A DNA stretch of 64,000 nucleotides. Origin: Spirosoma fluviale (GTDB lineage: Bacteria > Bacteroidota > Bacteroidia > Cytophagales > Cyclobacteriaceae). Of this stretch, positions 17,426-26,895 are shown one piece after another. The stretch covers positions 1 to 64,000 of the forward strand of contig CAMDLI010000005.1 of NCBI GenBank assembly GCA_945901615.1, given 5' to 3'. The number at the start of each line of letters is the position of its first letter. Positions within the stretch are counted from its first letter, which is position 1. Position numbers and translations under genes: made by a program. Below the pieces are notes generated by a model, which did no database searches, had not been told where the DNA came from, and saw nothing but the letters and a program-made list of their open reading frames with translations.

Positions 17426-18742
17426 CTAGATACTTGATACTAGCTTCTTATCTAAAAGTGTAGCTACTTGTCTGCTTCCGGTTTTTCTGGAATAGGCTTC
17501 CAAGGAACCTACGGATTGCTGAGTACCTACTGTCTCATACAGCTCCCGAAGTTTTGCTTGCATCCCTTTCAGATCTCCATGCCCCAGAACGATCCCAGCA
17601 CCTGCTTGACTAAGGATCTCCGAACTATCTCCTTGCGGATCGCCCAAAGCCAACACCGGAAGCCCAGTGGCAAGGTATTCGAAAAGTTTGCCTGGAATAT
17701 TCCCTTTGGCATTTTTGGTATCTGTCAAAATCAGAACTAATGCATCTGCCTTGGTATAAAAATCAAACACTTCCTGGTGTGAGACATAACCCGCAAAGTG
17801 GATGTGGCGCTGTAGCCAAGGATCAGCCTGTACCTGTTGCTGCACCTGCTCACTTACTTTTCCAACAAAAGTCCAAGAAACCTCCTCCCCTGCTGCTTCA
17901 AATTCTGCCTTAAGCGCCTGCATCAAAGGAAGTGGGTTGCGGATGGCGTCAATGATTCCTGTGTAAACCAATTGAAGCCGATCTGCCGCTTTAGGACGTG
18001 GGGCAAAATCTTGAGGAATGTCTGCCGGGTCGTAACCATTGGTAATCAGGTCAATTTTTCTTCCCGAGAGTTTCTCTAAATCACGCTGAAAGGTTGGGGA
18101 GATAGTTACCACCACATCGGCTTGCTGCAAGACCTTTCGCTCTAAGGCTTCGTGCCGTCTCCGAATAAAGGGCAACATCGGAAGAGTGTCTAGAAATTCC
18201 CACTGCGACCAAGGATCTCTGAAGTCGGCAAGCCAGGGAATGCCGTGTTTTTGTTTGAGTTGCTGCCCAATCAAGTGTAGGCTATGGGGAGGCCCTGTAG
18301 TGATGATCGCTTGAAATTGACCTTCTTTGAGAAGCTCGTTCAGGAATTGGACGGAGGGTTTCACCCAGAAAACGCGAGGATCAGGGACTAGGATGTTGGC
18401 CCGAAGCCAGATAGCCACTTTTTCCAGAAATCCCTTTTTTTGCTGTTCCAGGATACGGCCAGGATGGCTTTTCCCTTTCTTTTTCACTTTAGCAAACAAC
18501 TGGTAGGGCTCCCAAATCGGAAAGCGGATTACTTCTAGGTTGGGCGAAATTTCTTTGAGCAGGGTTTCGTCTTGGAGATCGAAATCGGGATTTTCAGGTG
18601 TAAAAATCACAGGCTCCCAACCTGCCTCAGGCAGGTACTTGGCAAACTTCAACCAGCGCTGAACTCCCGAACCTCCACTTGGAGGCCAATAGTAGGTAAT
18701 GATTAAAACGCGTTTTTGAATGGTTGTCACAGGAGTTGCCAC
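17426..18742 (-). CDS. Glycosyltransferase family 4 protein
   Basis: 438 aa; LIITYYWPPSGGSGVQRWLKFAKYLPEAGWEPVIFTP, ADFRDPWSQWEF, GNIPGKLFEYLATGLPVLALG. Confidence 0.92.
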   Translation of the reverse strand: MATPVTTIQKRVLIITYYWPPSGGSGVQRWLKFAKYLPEAGWEPVIFTPENPDFDLQDETLLKEISPNLEVIRFPIWEPYQLFAKVKKKGKSHPGRILEQQKKGFLEKVAIWLRANILVPDPRVFWVKPSVQFLNELLKEGQFQAIITTGPPHSLHLIGQQLKQKHGIPWLADFRDPWSQWEFLDTLPMLPFIRRRHEALERKVLQQADVVVTISPTFQRDLEKLSGRKIDLITNGYDPADIPQDFAPRPKAADRLQLVYTGIIDAIRNPLPLMQALKAEFEAAGEEVSWTFVGKVSEQVQQQVQADPWLQRHIHFAGYVSHQEVFDFYTKADALVLILTDTKNAKGNIPGKLFEYLATGLPVLALGDPQGDSSEILSQAGAGIVLGHGDLKGMQAKLRELYETVGTQQSVGSLEAYSRKTGSRQVATLLDKKLVSSI

Positions 18743-18770
18743 TACTTTGAGCGGTAAATGTACAAAAAAG

Positions 18771-18798
18771 AAAAAGGGGAAAGTTTCCTTCCCCCTTT
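18771..18798 (-). terminator. Rho-independent terminator downstream of isocitrate dehydrogenase
   Basis: + strand aaaaaggggaaagtttccttcccccttt, U-rich tail on the minus-strand transcript. Confidence 0.65.
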
Positions 18799-18818
18799 CA
18801 ACTTCTTGAAGTTCAAAA

Positions 18819-20273
18819 TTATTCTCCTTGTCCCAAGGAATATCCCTTCACCCCATCAAAGGTGTAGAGGTGCTCTGTCTTTATAAAATCAAGTCCTAGC
18901 TGATCGGCTTTTTGGAGAAGATCTATCACCTGGGCATGGCTGATCGTTTTTCCTTCTTCCACTTTGAAACGACATCTCCAGTGATCGGTGCAGAAGGTTT
19001 CCTTCATGCCATCAGGGAAAACCTTCACACCTCTGTTAGTAATGAGGCTCAGTTTCAATCCACCTGTATCGAGTGTGTTTAGGAGATTACCCAAGACATT
19101 GGGATCCCGTTGGTCTTGGTCCCAGTCTAGGAACATGTCTACGCCAATCAATTCCTTTTTTGCTTTTGGCTTTGGTCGGAGGGCAACATCCATTGGAACA
19201 GTGCTTTCTTTTCCGAAAATCGCGGGAGCCATTTGACTAGGTACCTGTCCCAAACGAGCAATGACTGCCTGAGCAAACTCCTGAGTTCCTACTTTCTTGG
19301 CGGATTGTCCTTCCTGGTAAATATCTCCGGTATGAATTCCATCTTCGAGGGTTTTCATCCAAGCGTTTGAAATCTTCTCCGCAATTTCAGGCTGGCCGAT
19401 GTGCACGAGCATCATAATGGCTCCATTTAACAGCCCGGAGGGGTTGGCGATGTCCTTGCCTGCAATGTCAGGTGCAGAACCATGAATCGCCTCAAACATG
19501 GCTACTTCAGCGCTCACGTTCGCAGAACCTCCCAAGCCAACAGATCCGGTCACTTGTGCTGCCACGTCGGAGATGATGTCTCCATAGAGGTTGAGCGTTA
19601 CGATCACGTCAAAAATCTCCGGGCGATCTGCAATTAAAGCTGTTCCGATGTCAATGATCTTGTGGTCCGTTTCTATTCCTGGATACTCCTTCGCGATTTC
19701 AAGAAAGGTTTTGTGAAACAAGCCATCTGCAAGCTTCATGATATTGTCCTTGGTCATGCAGGTTACCTTTTTGCGGCCATACTTCTTGGCGTACTCAAAG
19801 GCATAGCGAATGATTTTTTCAGATCCAGGCTGCGAAATCACCTTCAAACATTGGTACACCTCCTGGGTTTGGCGGTGCTCAATTCCCGCATAAAGATCCT
19901 CTTCATTTTCGCGGATAATCACCAAATCCGTTTTTGGAAAATGCGTTTTGATAAAAGGCGAATAGGCCTTGCAAGGACGAACATTGGCATACAATCCAAA
20001 GGACTTACGCGTAGTCACATTCAAAGACTTGAAGCCTCCACCTTGAGGTGTAGTGATGGGCGATTTCAAAAAAACCTTGTTGGCCCGAAGCGAATCAATC
20101 GCATTGGGTTCCATACCGGAACTAATCCCTTTGAGGTACACCTTTTCTCCAATTTCGATCACCTCGTACTCCAATTGGGCTCCTGCAGCATCAAGGATGG
20201 CCAGGGTCGCTTTCATGATTTCAGGGCCGATTCCGTCTCCGTAGGCTACGGTAATTTTAGTTTTGGAGTTCAT
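18819..20273 (-). CDS. icd: NADP-dependent isocitrate dehydrogenase
   Basis: 484 aa; VAYGDGIGPEIMKATLAILDAAG, IIRENEEDLYAGIEHRQT, GSVGLGGSANVS, EAIHGSAPDIAGKDIANPSGLL. Confidence 0.93.
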   Translation of the reverse strand: MNSKTKITVAYGDGIGPEIMKATLAILDAAGAQLEYEVIEIGEKVYLKGISSGMEPNAIDSLRANKVFLKSPITTPQGGGFKSLNVTTRKSFGLYANVRPCKAYSPFIKTHFPKTDLVIIRENEEDLYAGIEHRQTQEVYQCLKVISQPGSEKIIRYAFEYAKKYGRKKVTCMTKDNIMKLADGLFHKTFLEIAKEYPGIETDHKIIDIGTALIADRPEIFDVIVTLNLYGDIISDVAAQVTGSVGLGGSANVSAEVAMFEAIHGSAPDIAGKDIANPSGLLNGAIMMLVHIGQPEIAEKISNAWMKTLEDGIHTGDIYQEGQSAKKVGTQEFAQAVIARLGQVPSQMAPAIFGKESTVPMDVALRPKPKAKKELIGVDMFLDWDQDQRDPNVLGNLLNTLDTGGLKLSLITNRGVKVFPDGMKETFCTDHWRCRFKVEEGKTISHAQVIDLLQKADQLGLDFIKTEHLYTFDGVKGYSLGQGE

Positions 20274-20311
20274 GGGTAAGATATGGGTTTAAATTCTTCT
20301 CTTTCGTGCCG

Positions 20312-20319
20312 CAAAAGTA
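20312..20319 (-). promoter_or_regulatory. Candidate -7 element (TACTTTTG) upstream of isocitrate dehydrogenase
   Basis: Minus strand TACTTTTG matches TAnnTTTG; no clear TTG at the usual spacing. Confidence 0.4.
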
Positions 20320-20436
20320 CGAAAAAACGCCAGAACACGGGCTCTGAAATTCAAAAATTCTCGTTATGATAATAATAAAAAATAGTCGATTCCATGCCAT
20401 TTTGGCCATTATTAAGTTTTTTCTCCTGACTTGAAT

Positions 20437-20466
20437 TTGGTAGTGTTGGAGGGGGAGGTATATTTG
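20437..20466 (+). promoter_or_regulatory. Bacteroidota-type promoter for the enoyl-CoA hydratase gene
   Basis: TTG (20437-20439)-N19-TATATTTG (20459-20466), exact match to TTG-N19-TAnnTTTG. Confidence 0.75.
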
Positions 20467-20487
20467 TCTGAACTATGCCGCCTGACT

Positions 20488-21270
20488 ATGTCTGAATTTG
20501 TTACTATTCTCACCGAAGAACGACAAGGTATCCTTTACCTAACGATCAATCGAGAGGATAAACTCAACGCCATGAACCTCGCAACCTTAGCTGAGTTGAG
20601 GTCTGTTTTTGATCAAGTCATGGACAACAAGGCCATCAAGGCGGTGATTCTAACCGGCGCTGGAGAGAAGGCCTTTGTGGCCGGTGCAGACATCTCCGAA
20701 ATTGCCTCCCTCAATGAGGTCAATGCTCGCAAATTTGCGGAAAGCGGTCAAGAAATTTTTGCGATGATCGAAAACTGCCATAAGCCAGTAATCGCTGTTA
20801 CCAACGGCTACACCCTCGGTGGCGGCTGTGAATTGGCCATGGCATGTCACATGCGTATTGCAACTTCCAATGCAAAATTTGGCCAACCCGAAGTGAATCT
20901 TGGCATCATCCCAGGCTATGGCGGTACGCAGCGACTCACCCTTTTGGTAGGCCGAGGCAAAGCCAACGAGTTGATGATGACGGGCGATATGATTGGAGCC
21001 GAAGAAGCCAAAACCTTAGGACTGGTCAACCATGTGCTACCAACCAAGGAAGAAGCCATTGCTGCAGCAGAAGGGATTATCCAAAAAATCATGGGCAAAG
21101 CGCCCCTTGCAATTGGCATGGTAGTAGATTGTGTAAATGCTGTTTTCCTTGAGGAAAATGGCTACCAAACTGAAGCCAACTCTTTTGCGCGCTGCGTCAA
21201 ATCGGGAGACTACAAGGAAGGTACTTCGGCGTTTTTGGAGAAAAGAAAGCCTGTCTTCCGTGGAGAGTAA
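20488..21270 (+). CDS. Enoyl-CoA hydratase/isomerase family protein
   Basis: Start at Met 20488 (MSEFVTILTEERQGILYLTINREDKLNAMN); GAGEKAFVAGADISE, GGGCELAMACHMRIA, GIIPGYGGTQRLT. Confidence 0.94.
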   Translation: MSEFVTILTEERQGILYLTINREDKLNAMNLATLAELRSVFDQVMDNKAIKAVILTGAGEKAFVAGADISEIASLNEVNARKFAESGQEIFAMIENCHKPVIAVTNGYTLGGGCELAMACHMRIATSNAKFGQPEVNLGIIPGYGGTQRLTLLVGRGKANELMMTGDMIGAEEAKTLGLVNHVLPTKEEAIAAAEGIIQKIMGKAPLAIGMVVDCVNAVFLEENGYQTEANSFARCVKSGDYKEGTSAFLEKRKPVFRGE

Positions 21271-21285
21271 GTGATCCAGCAACCC

Positions 21286-22785
21286 ATGGGCACACTAAAA
21301 AAACTCGCCGGACAAACCGCCATCTATGGCCTAAGCAGCATTTTAGGACGCTCCATCAATTTTTTACTGATCATCGTCTATACTGGATACCTGAGTAAGG
21401 CGGATCTCGGCGCATTTACAGGCATCTACGCCTTGATCGGATTTTTAAATATTATTTTTACTTATGGGATGGAAACCGCCTTTTTTAGGTTTTCAACTGG
21501 AAAAAATCAGGATCCCACACGAGTATACCACAACACGCAATCCCTATTGGTCTTGTCCAGCCTCGTGTTGGGAACTGGAATTTACCTCGCAGGACCGCTA
21601 CTGGCGGAATGGATGAACTATCCAGGCCAAGCCTATTTGTTTCAGTGGACTGCAGTATTGCTCGTCTTCGATGCAGTTTTAGCAATCCCTTTTGCAAAAC
21701 TCCGACTAGAAAATAAAGCCAAAACCTTTGCAGGAGCCAAGTTGATCAACATTCTACTGAACGTCACCTTCAACCTACTTTTGCTGATTTGGATTCCTAG
21801 CTGGATTCAAACTGGAATTCTACCTGAAGGAATCTTGGGCTACCAATCTACTTGGGGCGTGGAATACATCCTTCTTGCCAACTTACTAGCCAATGGCTTG
21901 ATTATTCCTTTTGTGTGGTGGAAGGCTGGATTTTTTTCCTTCCGCCTCGAAAAAGAAGTGCTTCAGCCCATGTGGACTTACTCGCTGCCCTTGCTCTTTA
22001 TGGGATTGGCAGGTGTAACCAACGAACTTATATCACGACTATTGTTTGAGTATGTGCTGCCATTAAACTTTTACCCCGGATTGAGTAGCCGAGAGGCAGC
22101 AGGTATTTTTGGTGCGAATTTCAAGTTAGCCATCCTGATGAATTTGGTGATTCAGGCCTTTAAGTATGCAGCAGAACCCTTCTTCTTCAGAGAGTCCAAG
22201 GAAAAGGATTCTCCCAACATGTATGCAAAGGTAATGCATGTCTTCATCCTATTCTGCTCCCTACTCATGATCTTGATATCCGTGAACCTTCAATGGATCG
22301 GGCCATTATTCTTAAAAGGAGAGGTATATGAAATGGGATTTTCCATCGTCCCCATGCTGCTGCTAGGCTACCTGCTGTTGGGAATTTATTTCAATCTGTC
22401 CATCTGGTTTAAACTAACTGACAAAACGAGTTACAGCTTCTGGATTACCTTCTTGGGAGCGGTTGTCAGTGTGGCAGGAATTGCTTTCTCCGTACCGATC
22501 TTGGGTTTTATGGGAGCAGCCCTCAGCACGGTGGCTTGCTATCTGGTGATGGCAACCGTTTGCTACTTCTTTGGGCAAAAATATTACCCCATCCCCTATC
22601 AAACGCGTAGTGGCCTAGGCTATCTGGTACTCGCTTTTGCATTAAGCTATGGGGGATTTTATGTACAAACCCAGGACATCGCCTTGGATTTTTTGATTAA
22701 AAATTCAGGGGCCTTTATTTTTCTAGGGATAGTATTCCCTAGAGAACGAAAGTTCTTCAGGTCGCTTGTGGATAAGAAATCCTAG
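21286..22785 (+). CDS. Oligosaccharide flippase / polysaccharide biosynthesis protein (MATE/Wzx-like)
   Basis: About 500 aa multi-TM; LAGQTAIYGLSSILGRSINFLLIIVYTGYLSKADLGAFTGIY. GTG at 21271 is an alternative start. Confidence 0.9.
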   Translation: MGTLKKLAGQTAIYGLSSILGRSINFLLIIVYTGYLSKADLGAFTGIYALIGFLNIIFTYGMETAFFRFSTGKNQDPTRVYHNTQSLLVLSSLVLGTGIYLAGPLLAEWMNYPGQAYLFQWTAVLLVFDAVLAIPFAKLRLENKAKTFAGAKLINILLNVTFNLLLLIWIPSWIQTGILPEGILGYQSTWGVEYILLANLLANGLIIPFVWWKAGFFSFRLEKEVLQPMWTYSLPLLFMGLAGVTNELISRLLFEYVLPLNFYPGLSSREAAGIFGANFKLAILMNLVIQAFKYAAEPFFFRESKEKDSPNMYAKVMHVFILFCSLLMILISVNLQWIGPLFLKGEVYEMGFSIVPMLLLGYLLLGIYFNLSIWFKLTDKTSYSFWITFLGAVVSVAGIAFSVPILGFMGAALSTVACYLVMATVCYFFGQKYYPIPYQTRSGLGYLVLAFALSYGGFYVQTQDIALDFLIKNSGAFIFLGIVFPRERKFFRSLVDKKS

Positions 22786-22825
22786 GTTTCCCCAGCGAAC
22801 CGCTTCCTTTTCTTCAGCCAAATTG

Positions 22826-24601
22826 ATGAAAAGGCACTATGTTTGCAGCAGTCATTTGAAATTCCATTCTTCAGTGAGAGTTACTCCCATTTTTCTTCTG
22901 CTTTGCCTTGTTTTTTTAAGTCCCATCGCTGGATTTACTCAGAAGTCTTTGTCCAAAAAAGAGGTCAAGGCACAGGAATTAGCTGCAAATGCAAGCCGCT
23001 TTTTTATTGAAGGAGAAAAAGCCTTCGCCTTAGGAGATTTGGAAAAATCGTACCAATTCTTGGCGAAAGCACGAGAGTTTGCCCCTGAGGAACCTGCCAT
23101 CTCCTTCAAACTGGCAGAGGTACTATTAAAAAATAACCAAGCCGAAAAAGCACTTCCTTTCGCCTTGAAAGCAGCCGCTGGAGATCCAGCAAATTTATTC
23201 TATGCCTTGCTGGTAGCAGAAATTTACACCGGTTTGAATAAACCCTTGGAAGCTGCAGCCCTGTTGGAAAAGTTAACCGCGGGATCCACCAAAAACCAAC
23301 AGTACAACTTGGAGTTGGCATCCATTTACTTGAATGCCAATGAATTTGACAAAGCCCTCGTGGCATTGGATCGTGCTGAAGCCTACTATGGCGTCAGAGA
23401 AGCATTTACATTCCAGAAGCAACGCATTTACCTGCGGAAAGACCAGCTCGGAAAAGCGATTGAAGAGGGAGAAAAATTGATTTCTTCCTTCCCAGGCAAC
23501 CCAAATTACGTGCTCTCCCTGGTAGAGATTTTGTTCAACAATGCCAAGTTGGACCAAGCAATCCAGTTAGTACGGGCAGAAATCGTCAAATATCCAAATC
23601 AGCCAGAACTTCAGCTGGCAGCTTACAGCCTTTACCTAGAAAAGGGTCAAATCGCACAAGCCAATGCCTTTCTTTTGGAGGCTATCGCTAGTCCAGACTT
23701 AGCTCCATCTTCCAAAGCCGCTGCATTTCAAGGGGTAGCACAGGAGATGAAAACAGCGGAGCGCGAAAAGCTGCTCGACAAATTGGAACAGTTATTAAAT
23801 GAGTGGCATCCGGAAGATCCAACCGTTTTGGAGGCTATTGGAAATCGAAGGAAAGCCGAAAATAAGTTGGCAGAGGCGCTACTGCTTTATAAAAAGTCTC
23901 TTGCGTTTCAACCCAAAAACGAAAAGTTGTTGGAGGAGGTGATTGTCAACTCTTTTGACGCAGGCGGGAATTTTGAGGAGGTGGCACGATACTCCAGCAT
24001 CGCCATTGACGAGTTCCCAGAAAGTGCGGAATTTTGGTTTTATGAAGGAGTAATCCTATCGGGACAGAAGAAAGATTCGTTGGCAGTTCAGGCGCTTGAA
24101 ACTGCCCTTCGTTTGAACGCCGATAAAAATCCGCAGTTAGCGCAAGTAGCGTACAGCACTTTGGGCAATAGCCAGTACCAATTGGGTGATCAAGTGGCTG
24201 CATTCAAAAATTTTGAGAAGGCATTGGCACTCAGTCCAACTGACGAACAGGTCTTGAATAATTATGCTTATTTCTTGGCTCTCGCAAAGCAAGAATTGGA
24301 AAAGGCCTTGGACATGGCCCAGCGTGTGGTGAAAAAACATCCTAAAAATGCCACCTACTTGGACACCTTGGCCTGGGTTTTGTATCAAATGAAGCGGTAT
24401 TCGGAGGCGTCTTTGCACCTTAAAGTAGCACTAGAAGTCGAAAAAGAACCGAGTGGCGTCTTAATGGAGCACTACGGGGATGTTTTGTATCGATTAGGCA
24501 AGGTAGAAGAAGCTGTGGGATGGTGGAAAAAAGCAAAGGAAAGCCCCGAAGGTTCCGATTCACTTGCACAAAAAATTAAAGATCAACGAATCCATGACTA
24601 A
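22826..24601 (+). CDS. Tetratricopeptide repeat protein with signal peptide
   Basis: Many TPR-like repeats (e.g. AYSTLGNSQYQLGDQVAAFKNFEKALALSPTDEQVLNNYAYFLA); start assigned to Met 22826. Confidence 0.9.
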   Translation: MKRHYVCSSHLKFHSSVRVTPIFLLLCLVFLSPIAGFTQKSLSKKEVKAQELAANASRFFIEGEKAFALGDLEKSYQFLAKAREFAPEEPAISFKLAEVLLKNNQAEKALPFALKAAAGDPANLFYALLVAEIYTGLNKPLEAAALLEKLTAGSTKNQQYNLELASIYLNANEFDKALVALDRAEAYYGVREAFTFQKQRIYLRKDQLGKAIEEGEKLISSFPGNPNYVLSLVEILFNNAKLDQAIQLVRAEIVKYPNQPELQLAAYSLYLEKGQIAQANAFLLEAIASPDLAPSSKAAAFQGVAQEMKTAEREKLLDKLEQLLNEWHPEDPTVLEAIGNRRKAENKLAEALLLYKKSLAFQPKNEKLLEEVIVNSFDAGGNFEEVARYSSIAIDEFPESAEFWFYEGVILSGQKKDSLAVQALETALRLNADKNPQLAQVAYSTLGNSQYQLGDQVAAFKNFEKALALSPTDEQVLNNYAYFLALAKQELEKALDMAQRVVKKHPKNATYLDTLAWVLYQMKRYSEASLHLKVALEVEKEPSGVLMEHYGDVLYRLGKVEEAVGWWKKAKESPEGSDSLAQKIKDQRIHD

Positions 24602-25331
24602 GTTCCAAATCCTTGCGGCCCTAGTGCTTCTAGTTTTGAATTGGGGTTGTGCCAAAAAAACCACTCTTTTTGAGGGCAATCAGGCCATGGAGTCCTTTGT
24701 ACCGAGTACCACGCAATTTGGGTACTTGCAAGCCAAAGCAAAGATAGTTCTCGAAGAAGATTCAGGTAAAATCACCCGCGGTACGCTTCAGCTTCGTGCC
24801 AAAAAAGATAGTTTAATTTGGTTTTCCCTCTCTCCAGGCCTTGGTGTAGAAGCAATTAGAGGTTTGCTTAGCCAGGAAAAAATCCAAATTCAGGATCGCT
24901 TGGGCAAGGAAGATGTCAACATGACTTATCCAGAATTTGAGAAAAGGTTTGGAATCAAATTATCGCTGGAATTAGTTCAAAATATTCTTTGGGGGGACAT
25001 TCCCTATCCGGCTAGTTATGAAGATCGGTTGGTGCGCGTTGGAAAAAAGTTTGAGTTAACTCAAGTCCGAGATAAAGTTCGCTATTTTAGTAAGGTTGAT
25101 ACCCGTCACGGAAAGGTTACTGAATTAGCTAGTGCTGCTCTTTCAGGTGAAGGATCAATTCTAGCTAGTTTCCCAAAGTTTCAAAACATCCAATCTCAAG
25201 TTTTCCCTGCTGAAGCATTGGTAAAAGTGGCTTTAGCCGAGCCTTCGGGACCTCAAAATTTTAGGATTTACATCAACTGGACCACCTTAGCTCCACAGAC
25301 GAGTCCCTTAACCTTCCCTTTCCGATTTTAG
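24594..25331 (+). CDS. DUF4292 lipoprotein
   Basis: Lipobox LVLNWGCAKK; position between TPR protein and EnvC is typical of Bacteroidota; overlaps upstream stop. Confidence 0.85.
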   Translation: MTKFQILAALVLLVLNWGCAKKTTLFEGNQAMESFVPSTTQFGYLQAKAKIVLEEDSGKITRGTLQLRAKKDSLIWFSLSPGLGVEAIRGLLSQEKIQIQDRLGKEDVNMTYPEFEKRFGIKLSLELVQNILWGDIPYPASYEDRLVRVGKKFELTQVRDKVRYFSKVDTRHGKVTELASAALSGEGSILASFPKFQNIQSQVFPAEALVKVALAEPSGPQNFRIYINWTTLAPQTSPLTFPFRF

Positions 25332-25335
25332 TTTT

Positions 25336-26574
25336 ATGAAAAGATTGGCCTGTCTATTTTTCTGCTCCTGCCTAGTGCTGCTCAGCACCACTGCACTTGC
25401 CCAAACTAAAAAGTCGAGGGAGCAATTGGAGCGAGATAAAATTGAAATACAGACCCGATTAAAAGAGTTTGATGTAATTCTAAAGCAGACCACCGCTACC
25501 AAAAAAACATCGCTAGGCCAGCTAAATGCGATTACTAGCCAATTTCAAAGCCAAAATCGCTTGGTAAACACCTTGGATAGAGAAGTCAATTTACTTTCCA
25601 CAAACATCCTTGAAATTGAAAATGAAATTGCAAGTTTGGAGAAGCAGCTGATTGACTTGAAGGCAGAGTATGGACGAATGATTTACAATTCTTCCAAACT
25701 AAATCGAGGGCTTTCCATTGTAGCTTTTGTGTTTAGCTCCACAAACTTTAATCAGCTCTACATGCGTTTGAAATACCTACGGCAGTACACCGCAAGCAGA
25801 AAAAAGCAGGCTGAACAAATTGAAAAATTATCCGCAGAGCTAGCCAAACAACGCAGCCAACTAGATGAAAGAAAGTTGGATAAAGAAAAAGTGTTGGTGG
25901 AAGAAAAAACGGAAAAAGAAAAACTGGAGGCGATGCGCAAGGAGAAGCAAGGCATGGTCAACACCTTAACTAAAAAGGAAAAGGACATTCAAAAACAAAT
26001 TGCTGCTACTAAAAAACAACAGGAACAGCTGAATCGAATGATTAAATCGGCCATCGAAGCAGAAATTCGAGCTGCGGAATCTGCTTCAAAAAAAGAAAAT
26101 AGCACAAGCACTAAAAAAGCAGGAACCAGTATGCCTATGACTCCAGAGGCAGCTGCTCTTTCCAGCTCTTTTGCAGGAAATAAAGGAAAGCTTCCGTGGC
26201 CTGTAGAAACAGGAATCATCTCCCAAGGATATGGGACATTCCCTCACCCATCCTTAAAGGGTATAATGCTTGAAAACGATGGCATAGATATCCGTACTCA
26301 GCCCAACTCGAATGTTCGGGCAGTATTTGACGGGGTAGTCACTAAAATCACCAGCATCCCAGGATATGGCAATACCTTGATTGTCAAACATGGAGAGTAT
26401 TTCACGATGTATAGCCGACTGAAGTCTATTTCCGTGACTACCGGTCAAACCATTAAAGCGAAGGCTATCATCGGACAAGTAGCAACAAATTCGGAGGGAG
26501 AGGCTGTAGTTCATTTCCAAACTTGGAAAGGACTTCAAATTATGGACCCTGCAACCTGGATAATTGCCAAATAG
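25336..26574 (+). CDS. Murein hydrolase activator EnvC-like, M23 peptidase domain
   Basis: Signal peptide, long coiled-coil, C-terminal LytM-like LPWPVETGIISQGYG...NDGIDIRTQPNSNVRAVFDGVVTKI...NTLIVKHGEYFTMYSRL. Confidence 0.93.
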   Translation: MKRLACLFFCSCLVLLSTTALAQTKKSREQLERDKIEIQTRLKEFDVILKQTTATKKTSLGQLNAITSQFQSQNRLVNTLDREVNLLSTNILEIENEIASLEKQLIDLKAEYGRMIYNSSKLNRGLSIVAFVFSSTNFNQLYMRLKYLRQYTASRKKQAEQIEKLSAELAKQRSQLDERKLDKEKVLVEEKTEKEKLEAMRKEKQGMVNTLTKKEKDIQKQIAATKKQQEQLNRMIKSAIEAEIRAAESASKKENSTSTKKAGTSMPMTPEAAALSSSFAGNKGKLPWPVETGIISQGYGTFPHPSLKGIMLENDGIDIRTQPNSNVRAVFDGVVTKITSIPGYGNTLIVKHGEYFTMYSRLKSISVTTGQTIKAKAIIGQVATNSEGEAVVHFQTWKGLQIMDPATWIIAK

Positions 26575-26625
26575 GTTAAATTTTCTTACATTCATAAAAA
26601 ACATACGCAACTAAACTTGATCTAC

Positions 26626-26655
26626 TTGGGTAAGCGATCTATACTTGTATCTTTG
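26626..26655 (+). promoter_or_regulatory. Bacteroidota-type promoter upstream of tatA
   Basis: TTG (26626-26628)-N19-TATCTTTG (26648-26655), exact consensus match. Confidence 0.8.
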
Positions 26656-26682
26656 TAATTGTAACTTTAAACGCACAACATT

Positions 26683-26880
26683 ATGACTACTTTAGGTTTT
26701 CTTCAAAATATTGGTGGAGGTTCGTTAATCCTCATCATTCTTGTGATCCTCCTTTTGTTTGGTGCAAAAAGAATCCCTGAACTAGCACGTGGATTAGGCC
26801 GTGGAATTCGTGAATTCAAAGATGCCACCAAGGATATCCAAAACGACCTTGAAGAAGGTATGAAGGATAAGAAAAAGTAA
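26683..26880 (+). CDS. tatA: Sec-independent protein translocase TatA/TatE family
   Basis: 65 aa; single TM then FGAKRIPELARGLGRGIREFKDATKDI. Confidence 0.95.
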   Translation: MTTLGFLQNIGGGSLILIILVILLLFGAKRIPELARGLGRGIREFKDATKDIQNDLEEGMKDKKK

Positions 26881-26895
26881 TTCATCCCCATTCTT

